Positions 27,793-39,806 of a DNA stretch of 64,000 nucleotides are shown here, one piece after another. Source of the stretch: Pseudomonas sp. (GTDB lineage Bacteria > Pseudomonadota > Gammaproteobacteria > Pseudomonadales > Pseudomonadaceae); contig JAKUTK010000024.1 in assembly GCA_022448005.1 (NCBI GenBank), positions 1-64,000 of the forward strand. Direction: 5' to 3'. The stretch's first letter is position 1. Each line of letters starts with the position of its first letter. Position numbers and translations under genes: made by a program. A model generated the notes under the pieces. That model searched no databases, had not been told where the DNA came from, and saw only the letters and a list, made by a program, of their open reading frames with translations.

Positions 27793-28305
27793 CTAGCGAC
27801 GACTGCTCACACGCAGCCCGGTCTTCTTGAGGATGCGGCTGCTGACCAGCATTTCGTCGGCGCGGCAGGCGCTGCCGAGCAGCTGACGGATCTCGGCGCG
27901 ATAGGCGTCGATCTCCTCGGCACTGCGTCCATGCACCATGGCAAACAGGTTGTAGTGCCAACCTTCCTGGCGCGGGCGACGGTAGCAATGGCTGACGAAG
28001 GGTTGCGCGCCGATCAGCGGACCGAGGCGGGCTATTTCGGCATCGTCCACGTCCCAGACGGTCATGCCGTTGTGCCTATAGCCGAGGCGGTAATGGTTGG
28101 GCACGGCGGCGATGCGCCGGATCGCGCCCTCGGCCTGCAGCCTTTGCAGCAGTTCCAGGGTGGCCTCGACGCTGATCTCAAGGCGCTCGGCGAGCCAGCC
28201 CCAGGGATCCTCCACCAGTGGCAGCCCGCCTTCGGTGAGCGCAACCAGGCGTCTCGCGAGCTCGGCCTGATAGGACGAGTCAGACAGCGAAGTGCAGGCC
28301 GACAT
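27793..28305 (-). CDS. nirH: NirH, siroheme decarboxylase subunit
   Basis: A 170-residue AsnC/Lrp-like protein of the NirDLGH complex, which decarboxylates siroheme to didecarboxysiroheme. The family segment CYRRPRQEGWHYNLFAMVHG is present near residue 105. The start MSACTSLS at 28305 has AAGGAGGAG just upstream; a longer frame has no such site. It overlaps the end of nirG by 26 nt and is the last gene of the nirS operon. Confidence 0.93.
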   Translation of the reverse strand: MSACTSLSDSSYQAELARRLVALTEGGLPLVEDPWGWLAERLEISVEATLELLQRLQAEGAIRRIAAVPNHYRLGYRHNGMTVWDVDDAEIARLGPLIGAQPFVSHCYRRPRQEGWHYNLFAMVHGRSAEEIDAYRAEIRQLLGSACRADEMLVSSRILKKTGLRVSSRR

Positions 28306-28723
28306 GGTAGGTCTCCTCCTTGGGCAGGTTGAGCACCGGCAGGCCGGTCTCCGCTTCGATCCGCGCGATGGTGTCGGCGATGCCTTGCGGGGTTGCGCAG
28401 CCAAGCACGAACCACATGTTCCAGGCGTGTTCGCGGCGGTAGTTGTGCGCCACTTCCGGCATCGCTGCCAGTTGCTCGGCCACCTGATCGAAACGATCTT
28501 CGCGCACCGACAATGCAGCGAGAGTGAAGGCGCCGCCCAGTCGCTCGATGTCGAACATCGGCCCGAAGCGGGTCAGGGTGCCGTCATCGAGCAGGGCCTG
28601 GACACGCTCGCGCAGCGTCTGTGGGTCTGCGCCCAGCTCCTCGGCCAGTGCCTGCCACGGATGACGGACCAGCGGCAGGCCATGCTGAAGACGGTTGATC
28701 AGGCGGCGGTCCAGCTCATCCAT
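28280..28723 (-). CDS. nirG: NirG, siroheme decarboxylase subunit
   Basis: A 147-residue Lrp-like subunit of the siroheme decarboxylase. It opens [18 protein letters not shown] and has the [16 protein letters not shown] stretch typical of NirD/NirG. The start at 28723 overlaps nirL by 8 nt. It is paralogous to nirD at 29228, and the two alternate with nirL and nirH. Confidence 0.93.
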   Translation of the reverse strand: MDELDRRLINRLQHGLPLVRHPWQALAEELGADPQTLRERVQALLDDGTLTRFGPMFDIERLGGAFTLAALSVREDRFDQVAEQLAAMPEVAHNYRREHAWNMWFVLGCATPQGIADTIARIEAETGLPVLNLPKEETYHVGLHFAV

Positions 28724-29231
28724 GGGCGCGCTCCAGCGCGGCGGGCGGTGCGTAGCGGCCGCCACACTGCTTGAAGGCGCGGGTGCTGAACAGCAGTTGA
28801 TGCGGTACATCACTGAGCCCGTGCTCGGCGAGCATCTTGTCGATCAGGCGGCACACCTGCTCGCGTTCGCGACCGTGAACCATGCAGAACAGGTTGTAGG
28901 GCCAGTCAGGCAGTCGCCGCGGGCGTTGGTAACAGAGGTTCACGCCTGCGGCCTGGCCAAGTTTGCGGCCGACCTCATCGACCTGATCATCAGGAATGTT
29001 CATCACCAGCATGGCGTTGGCGCGAAAGCCCATGGCGCGGTGCTTGAGCACCAGGCCCACGCGGCGAAACAGCCCGCTCTCACTCCAGTCACGCACCTGT
29101 CCGAGCACCGCCGCCTCGCTGGCGCCAATGCGTTCGGCCAGTACTTGATAGGGCCGTGCGGCCAGTGGCAGGCCGGCTTCGAGCAGGCGTCGCAGCTGCA
29201 GTGCCTGCAAATCGTTGAGGAGTGACGTCAT
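28716..29231 (-). CDS. nirL: NirL, siroheme decarboxylase subunit
   Basis: A 171-residue subunit. Its [21 protein letters not shown] region (in part) matches NirH and differs from the REH type of NirD and NirG. Its start overlaps the nirD stop as ATGA (29228-29231), giving tight coupling. Confidence 0.93.
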   Translation of the reverse strand: MTSLLNDLQALQLRRLLEAGLPLAARPYQVLAERIGASEAAVLGQVRDWSESGLFRRVGLVLKHRAMGFRANAMLVMNIPDDQVDEVGRKLGQAAGVNLCYQRPRRLPDWPYNLFCMVHGREREQVCRLIDKMLAEHGLSDVPHQLLFSTRAFKQCGGRYAPPAALERAHG

Positions 29232-29686
29232 GGCGTATCTCCAATGGGAAAGCCGAGGTCGATGCGGTAGGCCGCCTGCATGGGCAGGTCGAGGGGGACA
29301 AGCCCGGTTTGCGCTTCGATTGCGGCTAAAAGCGCATCGATGTGCTGACGATCCGGCCCGGTGAGTACGAACCAGAGGTTGTAGCGGTGCTCACGCAGGT
29401 AGTTGTGATTGACCTCGGGGTAGCGGTTGATCAGTTCCGCAATCTGTTCGAGCTGTGCTTCCGGCACGGCCAGCGCCACCAGGGTGCTGGCACCGGCGCG
29501 GCTGTGTTCGAACACCGGGCCGATGCGCGAGAGGCCGCCGCCGCTTTCCAGGTGTTCAAGGCAGGCCAGTACCTGGTCTTCGCTGCATTCGAGGGCATCG
29601 GCCATGGCGCGGTAGGGTTCGGCGCACAGCGGCATACCGTGCTGGAAGCGGTCGATCAGGCGGCGGCTGAGAGCATCGATATGCAT
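29228..29686 (-). CDS. nirD: NirD, siroheme decarboxylase subunit
   Basis: A 152-residue subunit opening [20 protein letters not shown], with [16 protein letters not shown] near residue 95. The D, L, G and H genes are separate here, as in P. aeruginosa, rather than fused as nirDL. It begins one base after the nirF stop. Confidence 0.93.
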   Translation of the reverse strand: MHIDALSRRLIDRFQHGMPLCAEPYRAMADALECSEDQVLACLEHLESGGGLSRIGPVFEHSRAGASTLVALAVPEAQLEQIAELINRYPEVNHNYLREHRYNLWFVLTGPDRQHIDALLAAIEAQTGLVPLDLPMQAAYRIDLGFPIGDTP

Positions 29687-29687
29687 G

Positions 29688-30866
29688 TCACAACCCCGTC
29701 TCGTGCGCGCGGCTGGTGAAGAAGATGCCGCTCGGACTGTCGGCCGGCAGGCGCTTGAGCAGCTTCAGTGTGTAAGGGTCCCAGACCTGCACCTCGTTGC
29801 CGTCGCGTACCGACAGCCAGAGCTGATCGCCGCGGGCGGTGAATTCCATGTGCAGTACGGCGGGGCCGGGTTCCAGCTGGGCGATGATCTCGTGGGTTTC
29901 GCTGTCGATGACCTGGACCTTGCCGTTGTCGGGGTGGGCAAAGTTGACCCAGATCTGCCGGGCGTCCGGGCGTGCCATGACAAACACCGGCTGGCCGGCG
30001 ACGTCGATCGCATCGGTCTGTTTCCAGCTCTGCGAGTCCATCACCAGTACGCGATGCTGGCCGATGGCGGGAACGAAGGTCTGGTTGCCGGCCACCGTCC
30101 AGCCTTCCAGGTGCGGCATCTTGTAGACCGGCAGTTTCTCCTCACCGCGGCCGTAACCGTCGATGATCCGCTCGACACCACGGTCGGGGTGCCAGAGGTC
30201 GATCTTGGCCATGCCGTCCTCGCCGAACAGGCCGGCGATGTAGTAGCGACCATCGGGTGTCAGCAGACCGTCGTAGGGCTGCTTGCCGATATTGTCGAAA
30301 CGGGTGATCTCGGGGCTGTTGCCTTGGCTGAAGTCCAGCAGCCAGGTTTCATGGGTGTCGAACAGGCTGTAGATAAAGCGGCGGCCGGGGGCGTCGATGA
30401 CGCCGACCACACGCGAGTTGCGGCTGCCATCGGCCAGCGGCGTGGCGGGAATATCGGCCACCAGCTCAAGGGTGTCGGCGTCGAAGACCTTGACGCCGCC
30501 GGGTTCGTAATTGCCGACGGCAATCAGCTTACCGTCCTGGCTGATAGCGCCGCCAATGCTGTTGCCACCCTGGATGACGCGTTTGTCGATGCGCTGGCGC
30601 AGCAGGTCGACCTTGGTCAGACCACCGTCACGGCCAAAGACATAGGCGAAGCGTTCATCGCGGGAAAACACCACCGAGGCGTGGGACAGATCACCCAAGC
30701 CTTCGATGCGCGCCAGCCGTGTCTGGCCGCTGCTTTCGATGATCTGCAGGGCGCCGGTGGCGCGCTCCACCACCACGCCCATGTCACCGGTGCCGCGCAG
30801 CGGTTGCCCGGCACAGGCACTAAGCAGCAGGCTGGCAGCGGCCAGCAACAGGGTTGGACGCATCAT
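29688..30866 (-). CDS. nirF: NirF, heme d1 biosynthesis lipoprotein
   Basis: A 392-residue propeller protein related to the d1 domain of NirS but without a c-heme. The lipobox LLLSAC gives Cys18 as the lipidation site, so it is probably anchored on the periplasmic side. NirF acts late in heme d1 synthesis and binds d1-type tetrapyrroles. Overlaps nirC as ATGA. Confidence 0.95.
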   Translation of the reverse strand: MMRPTLLLAAASLLLSACAGQPLRGTGDMGVVVERATGALQIIESSGQTRLARIEGLGDLSHASVVFSRDERFAYVFGRDGGLTKVDLLRQRIDKRVIQGGNSIGGAISQDGKLIAVGNYEPGGVKVFDADTLELVADIPATPLADGSRNSRVVGVIDAPGRRFIYSLFDTHETWLLDFSQGNSPEITRFDNIGKQPYDGLLTPDGRYYIAGLFGEDGMAKIDLWHPDRGVERIIDGYGRGEEKLPVYKMPHLEGWTVAGNQTFVPAIGQHRVLVMDSQSWKQTDAIDVAGQPVFVMARPDARQIWVNFAHPDNGKVQVIDSETHEIIAQLEPGPAVLHMEFTARGDQLWLSVRDGNEVQVWDPYTLKLLKRLPADSPSGIFFTSRAHETGL

Positions 30867-31204
30867 GGCTTTGGGTATCCTTTGCGCAGTAGGTCAACCA
30901 GCCAGGCGATGTCCTGATCGTCGAGCAGGGCATTCCAGCCGGGCATGGCGGTGCCGGGCCGTCCGTGGGTCACGGTGGCAATCAGAGCGTCGCGGGGTTT
31001 GTCGGCGATGGCGTCGCGGGTCAGTGCCGGGCCAAGGCCACCGGTCATACGCAGGCCGTGGCAGGAGCCGCAGTCCTGCACCAGCAGGTGTTCGAGCTGA
31101 GCCTGGCGAGCGGCTGTAGGCGTATCGGCCAGGGCAGCGGAAAAGGGGAGGAGGGACACCAGAGTGAGCCCCAAACCGAATACTGCGTGTCGGGACCTGA
31201 TCAT
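30863..31204 (-). CDS. nirC: NirC, c-type cytochrome (c55x)
   Basis: A 113-residue periplasmic monoheme cytochrome. A signal peptide is followed by CGSCH (Cys45, Cys48, His49) and a probable axial Met in TAMPGW. NirC can donate electrons to NirS and is implicated in heme d1 maturation. 16 nt follow nirM. Confidence 0.94.
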   Translation of the reverse strand: MIRSRHAVFGLGLTLVSLLPFSAALADTPTAARQAQLEHLLVQDCGSCHGLRMTGGLGPALTRDAIADKPRDALIATVTHGRPGTAMPGWNALLDDQDIAWLVDLLRKGYPKP

Positions 31205-31220
31205 GATGCCCTCCTGGGTG

Positions 31221-31535
31221 CTACTTGAGGCTCAGAACCCACTCAGCGAGGGTTTTGGCTTCTTCTTCGGTGACGGGGTTTGGCGGCATCGGGATCGGAC
31301 CCCAGTTACCCTGGGTGCCGTTCTTGATGTGGCCGGCGAGCAGATCGGCAGCGCCTTCCTGGCCGGCGTATTTGGCGGCGACTTCTTTCAGCGCCGGGCC
31401 GACCAACTTGGCATCGATGCTGTGGCAGGCCGCGCAGGGCTTGCTCTTGAACAGCGCTTCACCGTCCTGAGCCACCGCGGGCTGCAGGACCATCGCGCCG
31501 CCGAGGGCGAGCAGTGGGATGAGAACTTTTTTCAT
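31221..31535 (-). CDS. nirM: NirM, cytochrome c551
   Basis: A 104-residue periplasmic electron donor to NirS. The signal peptide ends at AVAQ. CAACH (Cys34, Cys37, His38) binds heme, and the axial Met lies in PIPMPPNPV. It directly follows nirS after 53 nt. The classic P. stutzeri ZoBell genes nirT and nirB, which sit between nirS and nirM there, are absent. Confidence 0.96.
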   Translation of the reverse strand: MKKVLIPLLALGGAMVLQPAVAQDGEALFKSKPCAACHSIDAKLVGPALKEVAAKYAGQEGAADLLAGHIKNGTQGNWGPIPMPPNPVTEEEAKTLAEWVLSLK

Positions 31536-31588
31536 CAGTTACTTCCTCAAGGCTAGAGGGGGATCTTGGCGTCCCCCCCGGTTTTTAC

Positions 31589-33475
<1,887 letters not shown>

Positions 33476-33551
33476 TCACGCGGGAAAAGGGGAAAAAGCG
33501 CACGTCAAACCACCGGTGGCTACGCACGCGTCGGTTCATTTCAAGTCGGGC

Positions 33552-33565
33552 TTGACCGTAATCAA
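33552..33565 (+). promoter_or_regulatory. FNR/DNR box upstream of nirQ
   Basis: TTGAC-CGTA-ATCAA, 9 of 10 positions, centred about 94 nt before the nirQ ATG. A weaker copy (TTGGT-GCTA-GTCAA, 33611-33624) lies closer to the gene. Confidence 0.75.
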
Positions 33566-33652
33566 GCTTCGCTGGCGGACCGGTTGAGTGGCGGCAGGGC
33601 GGCGATTAGTTTGGTGCTAGTCAAATCCAACTGCTGCAGTGAGGTATTGCCA

Positions 33653-34459
33653 ATGAACGCGCCCGAGAACCTTGTCGGCATGAGCGGTGCTCCGTTCTAC
33701 CAGTCGCTGGGCAACGAAGAGGTGCTCTTCGAGCAGGCTTGGAAGCATGGCATGCCGGTGCTGATCAAGGGCCCAACCGGCTGCGGCAAGACCCGATTCG
33801 TGCAGCACATGGCGCATCGGCTGGACCTGCCGTTGTACACCGTGGCCTGCCATGACGACCTCTCCGCCGCGGACTTGGTTGGCCGTCATCTGATCGGTGC
33901 CCAGGGCACCTGGTGGCAGGACGGCCCGCTGACCCGCGCCGTGCGCGAAGGCGGTATCTGCTACCTGGACGAGGTGGTCGAAGCCAGGCAGGACACCGCC
34001 GTGGTGTTGCACCCGCTGGCCGACGATCGCCGCGAGCTGTTCATCGAACGTACCGGTGAGGCTTTGAAAGCGCCGCCGGGCTTCATGCTGGTGGTGAGCT
34101 ACAACCCGGGTTACCAGAATCTGCTCAAGGGCATGAAGCCGAGCACCCGGCAGCGTTTCGTCGCCATGCGTTTCGACTATCCGCCGGCAGCCGAGGAGCA
34201 GCGTATCGTTGCCAACGAGGCGCAGGTCGATGCCGTGCTGGCGGCGCAGGTGGTCAAGCTCGGGCAGGCCCTGCGCCGGCTCGAACAGCACGATCTGGAA
34301 GAAGTCGCCTCGACCCGCCTGCTGATCTTCACCGCCAGAATGATCCGCTCCGGCATGAGCCCGCGCGAGGCCTGCATGGCTTGCCTGGCCGAGCCGCTGT
34401 CGGATGACCCGCAGACGGTCGCGGCGCTGATGGATGTGGTCGATGTCCATTTCGGTTGA
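33653..34459 (+). CDS. nirQ: NirQ/NorQ, MoxR-type AAA+ ATPase
   Basis: A 268-residue AAA+ chaperone that, with NorD, inserts the non-heme iron into NorCB and is needed for active NO reductase. Walker A is KGPTGCGKT (near residue 40), with Walker B in ICYLDEV and the sensor region SYNPGYQNLLKG typical of MoxR/NirQ. The start MNAPENLVGMS at 33653 gives the standard length. Divergent from nirS; it overlaps norE by 17 nt. Confidence 0.95.
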   Translation: MNAPENLVGMSGAPFYQSLGNEEVLFEQAWKHGMPVLIKGPTGCGKTRFVQHMAHRLDLPLYTVACHDDLSAADLVGRHLIGAQGTWWQDGPLTRAVREGGICYLDEVVEARQDTAVVLHPLADDRRELFIERTGEALKAPPGFMLVVSYNPGYQNLLKGMKPSTRQRFVAMRFDYPPAAEEQRIVANEAQVDAVLAAQVVKLGQALRRLEQHDLEEVASTRLLIFTARMIRSGMSPREACMACLAEPLSDDPQTVAALMDVVDVHFG

Positions 34460-35027
34460 TCGCACCAGTCTGTCTCGGCGATTGCCCGGTGATCTGGCGA
34501 TGTGGTTCTTCATCCTCGCCGAGTTGACCGTCTTCGCCATCCTGATCCTGGCGTTCGCGGTGACTCAGGTGCTCCATCCAGAGTTGTTTCGTGAAAGCCG
34601 TGCGGCGCTGGACAGCTCGATCGGACTGGCACTGACCCTCAGCCTGCTGACCTCCGGTCTGCTGGCCGCCCTGGCCGTGGAGCAGGTGCGCCTGGCGCGG
34701 CCGCAGCGCGGGGCATTGCTATTGCTCGGCGCGCTGCTGATCTCCTGTGTCTACGTAGTGCTCAAGCTCAACGAGTACGGCCATCTGTCATCGCTCGGGC
34801 TGGGACTCGAGCACAACACTTTCTTCACCCTGTACTGGATCCTTACTGGCTTTCACTTCCTGCATGTGTTGCTGGGGCTGGTCATCCTCGGCTGGATGGC
34901 CGAACGCTGTCGTCGGCGCGCCTACAGTGCGCAGGACTATGCGGGGCTGGAATCAGGGGTGCTCTACTGGCACATGGTGGATATGGTCTGGGTGCTGCTG
35001 TTCCCGCTGGTCTACGTCATCAACTGA
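34443..35027 (+). CDS. norE: NorE/NirO, cytochrome c oxidase subunit III-like protein
   Basis: A 194-residue inner-membrane protein with about five helices and the subunit III-like motifs FFTLYWILTGFHFLHVLLG and YWHMVDMVWVLLFPLVY. NorE-type proteins are accessory to NO reduction and are not part of the catalytic complex. The start lies inside the end of nirQ, consistent with coupling. Slightly different upstream GTG starts are possible. Confidence 0.9.
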   Translation: MSISVDRTSLSRRLPGDLAMWFFILAELTVFAILILAFAVTQVLHPELFRESRAALDSSIGLALTLSLLTSGLLAALAVEQVRLARPQRGALLLLGALLISCVYVVLKLNEYGHLSSLGLGLEHNTFFTLYWILTGFHFLHVLLGLVILGWMAERCRRRAYSAQDYAGLESGVLYWHMVDMVWVLLFPLVYVIN

Positions 35028-35037
35028 GGAGGTCGTG

Positions 35038-35289
35038 ATGTCCGCTTCAAAGGTGCTGATCGGGTGCTGGTTGGCACTGGCCGTTCTGTCTACGGCCACC
35101 TTATTGCTGGGCAACGCCGGCTCGACGCTGTTGCTCGCCGGCGCCGTGCTGGCTGTCGCGCTGGTCAAGGCCTGGGTGATCACCGAAGGCTTCATGGAGC
35201 TGCGCCATGCGCCACCCATGTGGCGTTTGCTGTTGTTTGGCTGGCCGCTGACGATGGCTGGCGGCATCCTGCTGGCGATGAGCCTGTGA
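35038..35289 (+). CDS. norF: NorF/NirP-like small membrane protein
   Basis: An 83-residue protein with two to three helices and the motif KAWVITEGFMELRHAP, as in NorF and subunit IV-like proteins encoded next to norE. GAGGAGG precedes the ATG, and 10 nt separate it from norE. It probably assists NorCB assembly or activity. Confidence 0.88.
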   Translation: MSASKVLIGCWLALAVLSTATLLLGNAGSTLLLAGAVLAVALVKAWVITEGFMELRHAPPMWRLLLFGWPLTMAGGILLAMSL

Positions 35290-35500
35290 CGCTGCGCAAG
35301 CGCGCAAACTGCACCTGCTAGCAGCAATCGTCGGCGCTCGCCCGGCTTGTTTCTCGCCTCATAGCAGCGTTTGCAGCCCTCTTGCATGACCTGTCTTCTG
35401 CCACGGTTCTAATCAAGACCTTGCCACAAAAGGCCCGATGTCCGGTCAGCCGCCGGCAGCCGTGGGCCCGCAAAGACCCAGTACCACGTTCAGGTTTTTC

Positions 35501-35514
35501 TTGATTGCCATCAA
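35501..35514 (+). promoter_or_regulatory. Perfect FNR/DNR box upstream of norCB
   Basis: TTGAT-TGCC-ATCAA, all ten positions, centred about 65 nt before the norC ATG in the gap 35290-35572. norCB therefore has its own promoter apart from nirQ. Confidence 0.85.
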
Positions 35515-35572
35515 GCAGGTTTCGATAGCTCCCTTCTTAAACTGGCCACGCCAACGCCATGAGGAGGCGACC

Positions 35573-36013
35573 ATGTCCGAGACCTTTACCAAGGGAATGG
35601 CCAGAAACATCTACTTCGGGGGAAGCGTGTTCTTCCTCCTGGTATTTCTGGGCCTGACCTATCACACAGAGCAGACCTTTCCAGAGCGATCCAACGAGTC
35701 GGAAATCTCCGAAGCAGTGGTGCGAGGCAAAGCGGTCTGGGAAAACAACAACTGCATCGGCTGCCACAGCCTGCTCGGCGAGGGCGCCTACTTCGCGCCG
35801 GAACTGGGCAACGTATTCGTCCGTCGCGGTGAGGATGCGGCCTTCAAGCCCTTCCTGCAGGCGTGGATGAAAGCTCAGCCGCTGGGCGTGCCCGGACGCA
35901 GGTCGATGCCTCAGTTCAATCTGAGCGAGCAGGAAGTCGACGATATGGCCGAATTCCTCAAGTGGACCTCGAAGATCGATACCAACAACTGGCCGCCAAA
36001 CAGGGAGGGCTGA
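35573..36013 (+). CDS. norC: NorC, nitric oxide reductase cytochrome c subunit
   Basis: A 146-residue membrane-anchored monoheme cytochrome that passes electrons to NorB. One N-terminal helix (IYFGGSVFFLLVFLGLTY) is followed by CIGCH (Cys61, Cys64, His65) and an axial Met in RRSMPQF. The start follows GAGGAGG. Length equals known NorC. Confidence 0.97.
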   Translation: MSETFTKGMARNIYFGGSVFFLLVFLGLTYHTEQTFPERSNESEISEAVVRGKAVWENNNCIGCHSLLGEGAYFAPELGNVFVRRGEDAAFKPFLQAWMKAQPLGVPGRRSMPQFNLSEQEVDDMAEFLKWTSKIDTNNWPPNREG

Positions 36014-37444
<1,431 letters not shown>

Positions 37445-37465
37445 GGCAAGGCGCCGATCTAACTG

Positions 37466-37500
37466 ACGGCCCGGCTTACACAGCGGGCCGTTGCTGTTTT
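37466..37500 (+). terminator. Hairpin with T-run between norB and norD
   Basis: ACGGCCCG (37466-37473) pairs with CGGGCCGT (37484-37491) around a 10-nt loop, followed by TGCTGTTTT. It resembles a terminator or attenuator and could make norD weaker than norCB. Confidence 0.6.
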
Positions 37501-37523
37501 CAAACCGCTACGGAGCGATCGTC

Positions 37524-39368
37524 ATGGCCTTTACCATCGAAGTCGAAGAGTGGGTCGGCAGTGTCTGGCACCGCTTCATCACCCGCCGCGCCAGCCCGGA
37601 CTTTCCCGACGCCAGCGTTTCGCTGGAAAGCATGCAACGGCCACTGTCGGTGCTGTTCCGTGCCATGGGCGGTGCAAGCGGTATTGGTGTCGAAGCGGCC
37701 AACGCGCGCGATCTGATGTTGCGTCGGACGCTGCTCCAGCAGGTGGCTGGCACCTGCAAACAGCTGCCGGTCGCCTGGTGCGATGCCAGCAACCTGCGGC
37801 TGCCACAAAATCTTGCGGTGTACCCCGACGTTTCACTCAACCAGGATCTCTATCGCTGGCTGGCGCTGCTTGCGGCGCAGGCTGGCGAGATGCGTCATTG
37901 GGCGCGTGACAACCAACGCTGGACGCAGGTCATCCTCGAGCGTTTTCCGGCCATGCAGCCTCGCTACGCGCGCTTGGTCGAGGCGCATCTACAGCTGCGT
38001 CCCGACCCGGATACGCTGCCTCGCGCGGAGGCAGCGCTGGAGCGAGCCATCTGCCAGGCCCTGCGGGAGCCGGGCAGTGTTCAGCAATTTCCGCGTAGCG
38101 AAGTGGCCCCCTGGCCGCTGCCCATGTGGCTGTACCCGGCGGAAAATCTCGGCGTGCCCCAGGCCACCGAACTCGCCGAAGAAGATCAGGACAACCACCT
38201 GCAGGCCCCGCCGACCGAGCAGAAGGGCATGCGCAAGCGCGCCAAGCGTGTCGAGGACAGCACCAGCAAGGGCGGCCTGATGCTGTTCCGTCTGGAGAAC
38301 CTGTTCAGCTGGTCCGAGCATGTCGAGCTGGATCGCCAGGGCGATGACAGTGAAAACGAGGACGCTTCCCGCGTTGCTGAAGATCTCGACGAGATTGCCA
38401 TGTCGCGTCAGCGCATGCGCAAGGGCGGCGGCCTCAAACTGCACCTCGACCTTCCGCCCGCGGACGTCGATGACATTCCGCTGGGCGATGGCATCAAACT
38501 GCCGGAATGGTATTACCGCAAACAGCACATGCAGTAGAACTTCGTCAGCCTGCAGATGATGCTGCCGCGAGGCTCCGAACCCATGGGCCTGCCGCTGCGG
38601 CTGAGCCCGCTGGCACGTAAGCTGCGCCGACAGTTCGAACACCTGCGAAACGATCGGCAATGGCTGCGCGGGCAGCCCCAGGGCTCGGAGCTGGACATGC
38701 AGGCCTGGTTGGACTTTCACGTCGAGCGCCAGCACGGCCAGTGCGCCGAGCGTGGGTTGTTCATGGAGCAGCGGCAGAATCGTCGCGACCTGGCGTGCCT
38801 GCTGCTGGCCGACCTGTCGATGTCCACCGACGCGCACCTGGACGACGAGCACAAGGTGATCGACGTGATCACCGACAGCCTGCTTCTGTTCGGCGAAGCA
38901 TTGTCTGCCGTCGGCGACGATTTCGCGCTGTACGGTTTCTCCTCGCTGCGTCGCCAGCAGGTGCGCATGCAGGAACTCAAGAGCTTCAAGCAGCGTTATG
39001 GCGACGACACCCGTGGCCGGATCCAGGCGCTGAAACCCGGTTATTACACGCGTATGGGTGCGGCCATTCGCCAGGCCACCGAGCTGCTCGGCAAGTGCAA
39101 GCAGCGGCGCAAGCTGTTGCTGCTGATGACTGACGGCAAGCCCAACGATCTGGATCTGTATGAGGGACGCTACGGCGTCGAGGACACCCGCCAAGCAGTG
39201 CTCGAGGCCCGGCGGCAGGGCCTGCTGCCGTTCTGCATCACCATCGATCAGGAGGCGGGCGATTACCTGCCCTACATGTTCGGCGCCAACGGTTACACCC
39301 TGATCAAGGAGCCGCAACAACTACCGTTCCGGCTGCCGCAGTTGTATAAGCAGCTGACCCAGCCGTAA
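37524..39368 (+). pseudogene. norD: norD interrupted by an in-frame amber codon
   Basis: NorD is a cytoplasmic VWA-domain protein that acts with NirQ to activate NorCB. From the ATG at 37524 the frame encodes 337 residues, then TAG (38535-38537), then continues in the same frame for 276 codons to TAA at 39366. Counting the stop as one residue gives 614 residues, close to the usual NorD length of about 610. The N-terminal part has the typical IEVEEWVGSVWHRFITRR opening and the acidic/basic linker. The VWA MIDAS motif (DLSMS) lies after the stop. No frameshift is seen. Options are a recent nonsense mutation, a sequencing error, readthrough, or two separate polypeptides. Confidence 0.8.
38556..39368 (+). 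CDS. C-terminal half of NorD with VWA domain, possible internal restart
   Basis: The 270 codons after the amber codon are open and carry the whole VWA domain: MIDAS DLSMS with downstream Thr and Asp (YYTRMGAAIRQAT, LLMTDGKPND). Translation could restart at ATG 38556 or, with a better-placed GAGG, at ATG 38583. No strong ribosome site is seen at the first. If made, this product would carry the metal-ion-dependent adhesion site but lack the N-terminal NorD region. Confidence 0.55.
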   Translation: MMLPRGSEPMGLPLRLSPLARKLRRQFEHLRNDRQWLRGQPQGSELDMQAWLDFHVERQHGQCAERGLFMEQRQNRRDLACLLLADLSMSTDAHLDDEHKVIDVITDSLLLFGEALSAVGDDFALYGFSSLRRQQVRMQELKSFKQRYGDDTRGRIQALKPGYYTRMGAAIRQATELLGKCKQRRKLLLLMTDGKPNDLDLYEGRYGVEDTRQAVLEARRQGLLPFCITIDQEAGDYLPYMFGANGYTLIKEPQQLPFRLPQLYKQLTQP

Positions 39369-39467
39369 GGGTGGATGTCGCTTTCTGCATCCACCATCAC
39401 ACCGCTCGATGGATCGCCACCCGATGGATCGCCACCCCGTGGATCGGTGAAGCGTGATCCGCCCTAC
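39365..39467. repeat. Dispersed palindromic repeat (GTAAGGGTGGATGTCGC...GATCCGCCCTAC), copy 3
   Basis: Shares GGGTGGATGTCGC, TTCTGCATCCACC and GTGGATCGGTGAAGCGTGAT with copies at 7888 and 16602. The middle contains three tandem GATGGATCGCCACC-like units. It begins at the norD stop codon, as copy 1 does at the acyl-CoA dehydrogenase stop. Confidence 0.75.
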
Positions 39468-39474
39468 AGACCGT

Positions 39475-39666
39475 CTAGAAGAGGTTGCGCGGCAGCCAGA
39501 CGATCATCACCGCGCAGAAGATGGCAAGGCCGATGCAGAACCAGAAGAATCTGTTTTGACGTCGTTCCCCTGCGGTGTCGGCCAGGGCGGGGAGGGGCAT
39601 GCCGCAGTTGCTGCACTCAGCTTCCTGCGGGGGGTTGGGTTGCTGGCAATACAGGCATCTGGGCAT
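39475..39666 (-). CDS. dnrP: DnrP-like zinc-ribbon membrane protein
   Basis: A 63-residue protein. An N-terminal zinc ribbon has CLYCQQPNPPQEAECSNC (two CxxC pairs), and a C-terminal helix reads FFWFCIGLAIFCAVMIVWL. Small proteins of this layout next to dnr genes are called DnrP; function unknown. AGAGGA precedes the ATG. An FNR-like palindrome lies 56 nt upstream. Confidence 0.82.
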   Translation of the reverse strand: MPRCLYCQQPNPPQEAECSNCGMPLPALADTAGERRQNRFFWFCIGLAIFCAVMIVWLPRNLF

Positions 39667-39721
39667 GGCAGCGTCCTCTTCTAGTCGGTTCCAGCTTGCC
39701 ATGTCCGGCCTTTGTTCAAGA

Positions 39722-39735
39722 TTGACGGGCGTCAA
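39722..39735 (-). promoter_or_regulatory. FNR/DNR-like palindrome upstream of dnrP
   Basis: TTGAC-GGGC-GTCAA is a perfect inverted repeat matching the FNR/DNR consensus at 8 of 10 positions, between dnr and dnrP. It suggests that dnrP has its own promoter. Confidence 0.6.
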
Positions 39736-39806
39736 CCCGTCGAGAGCTTGTCGCTTCCGCACGGTGTGGCGCGAGCGTCCGATGGGATCGCCGATCCGCT
39801 GGCCTG

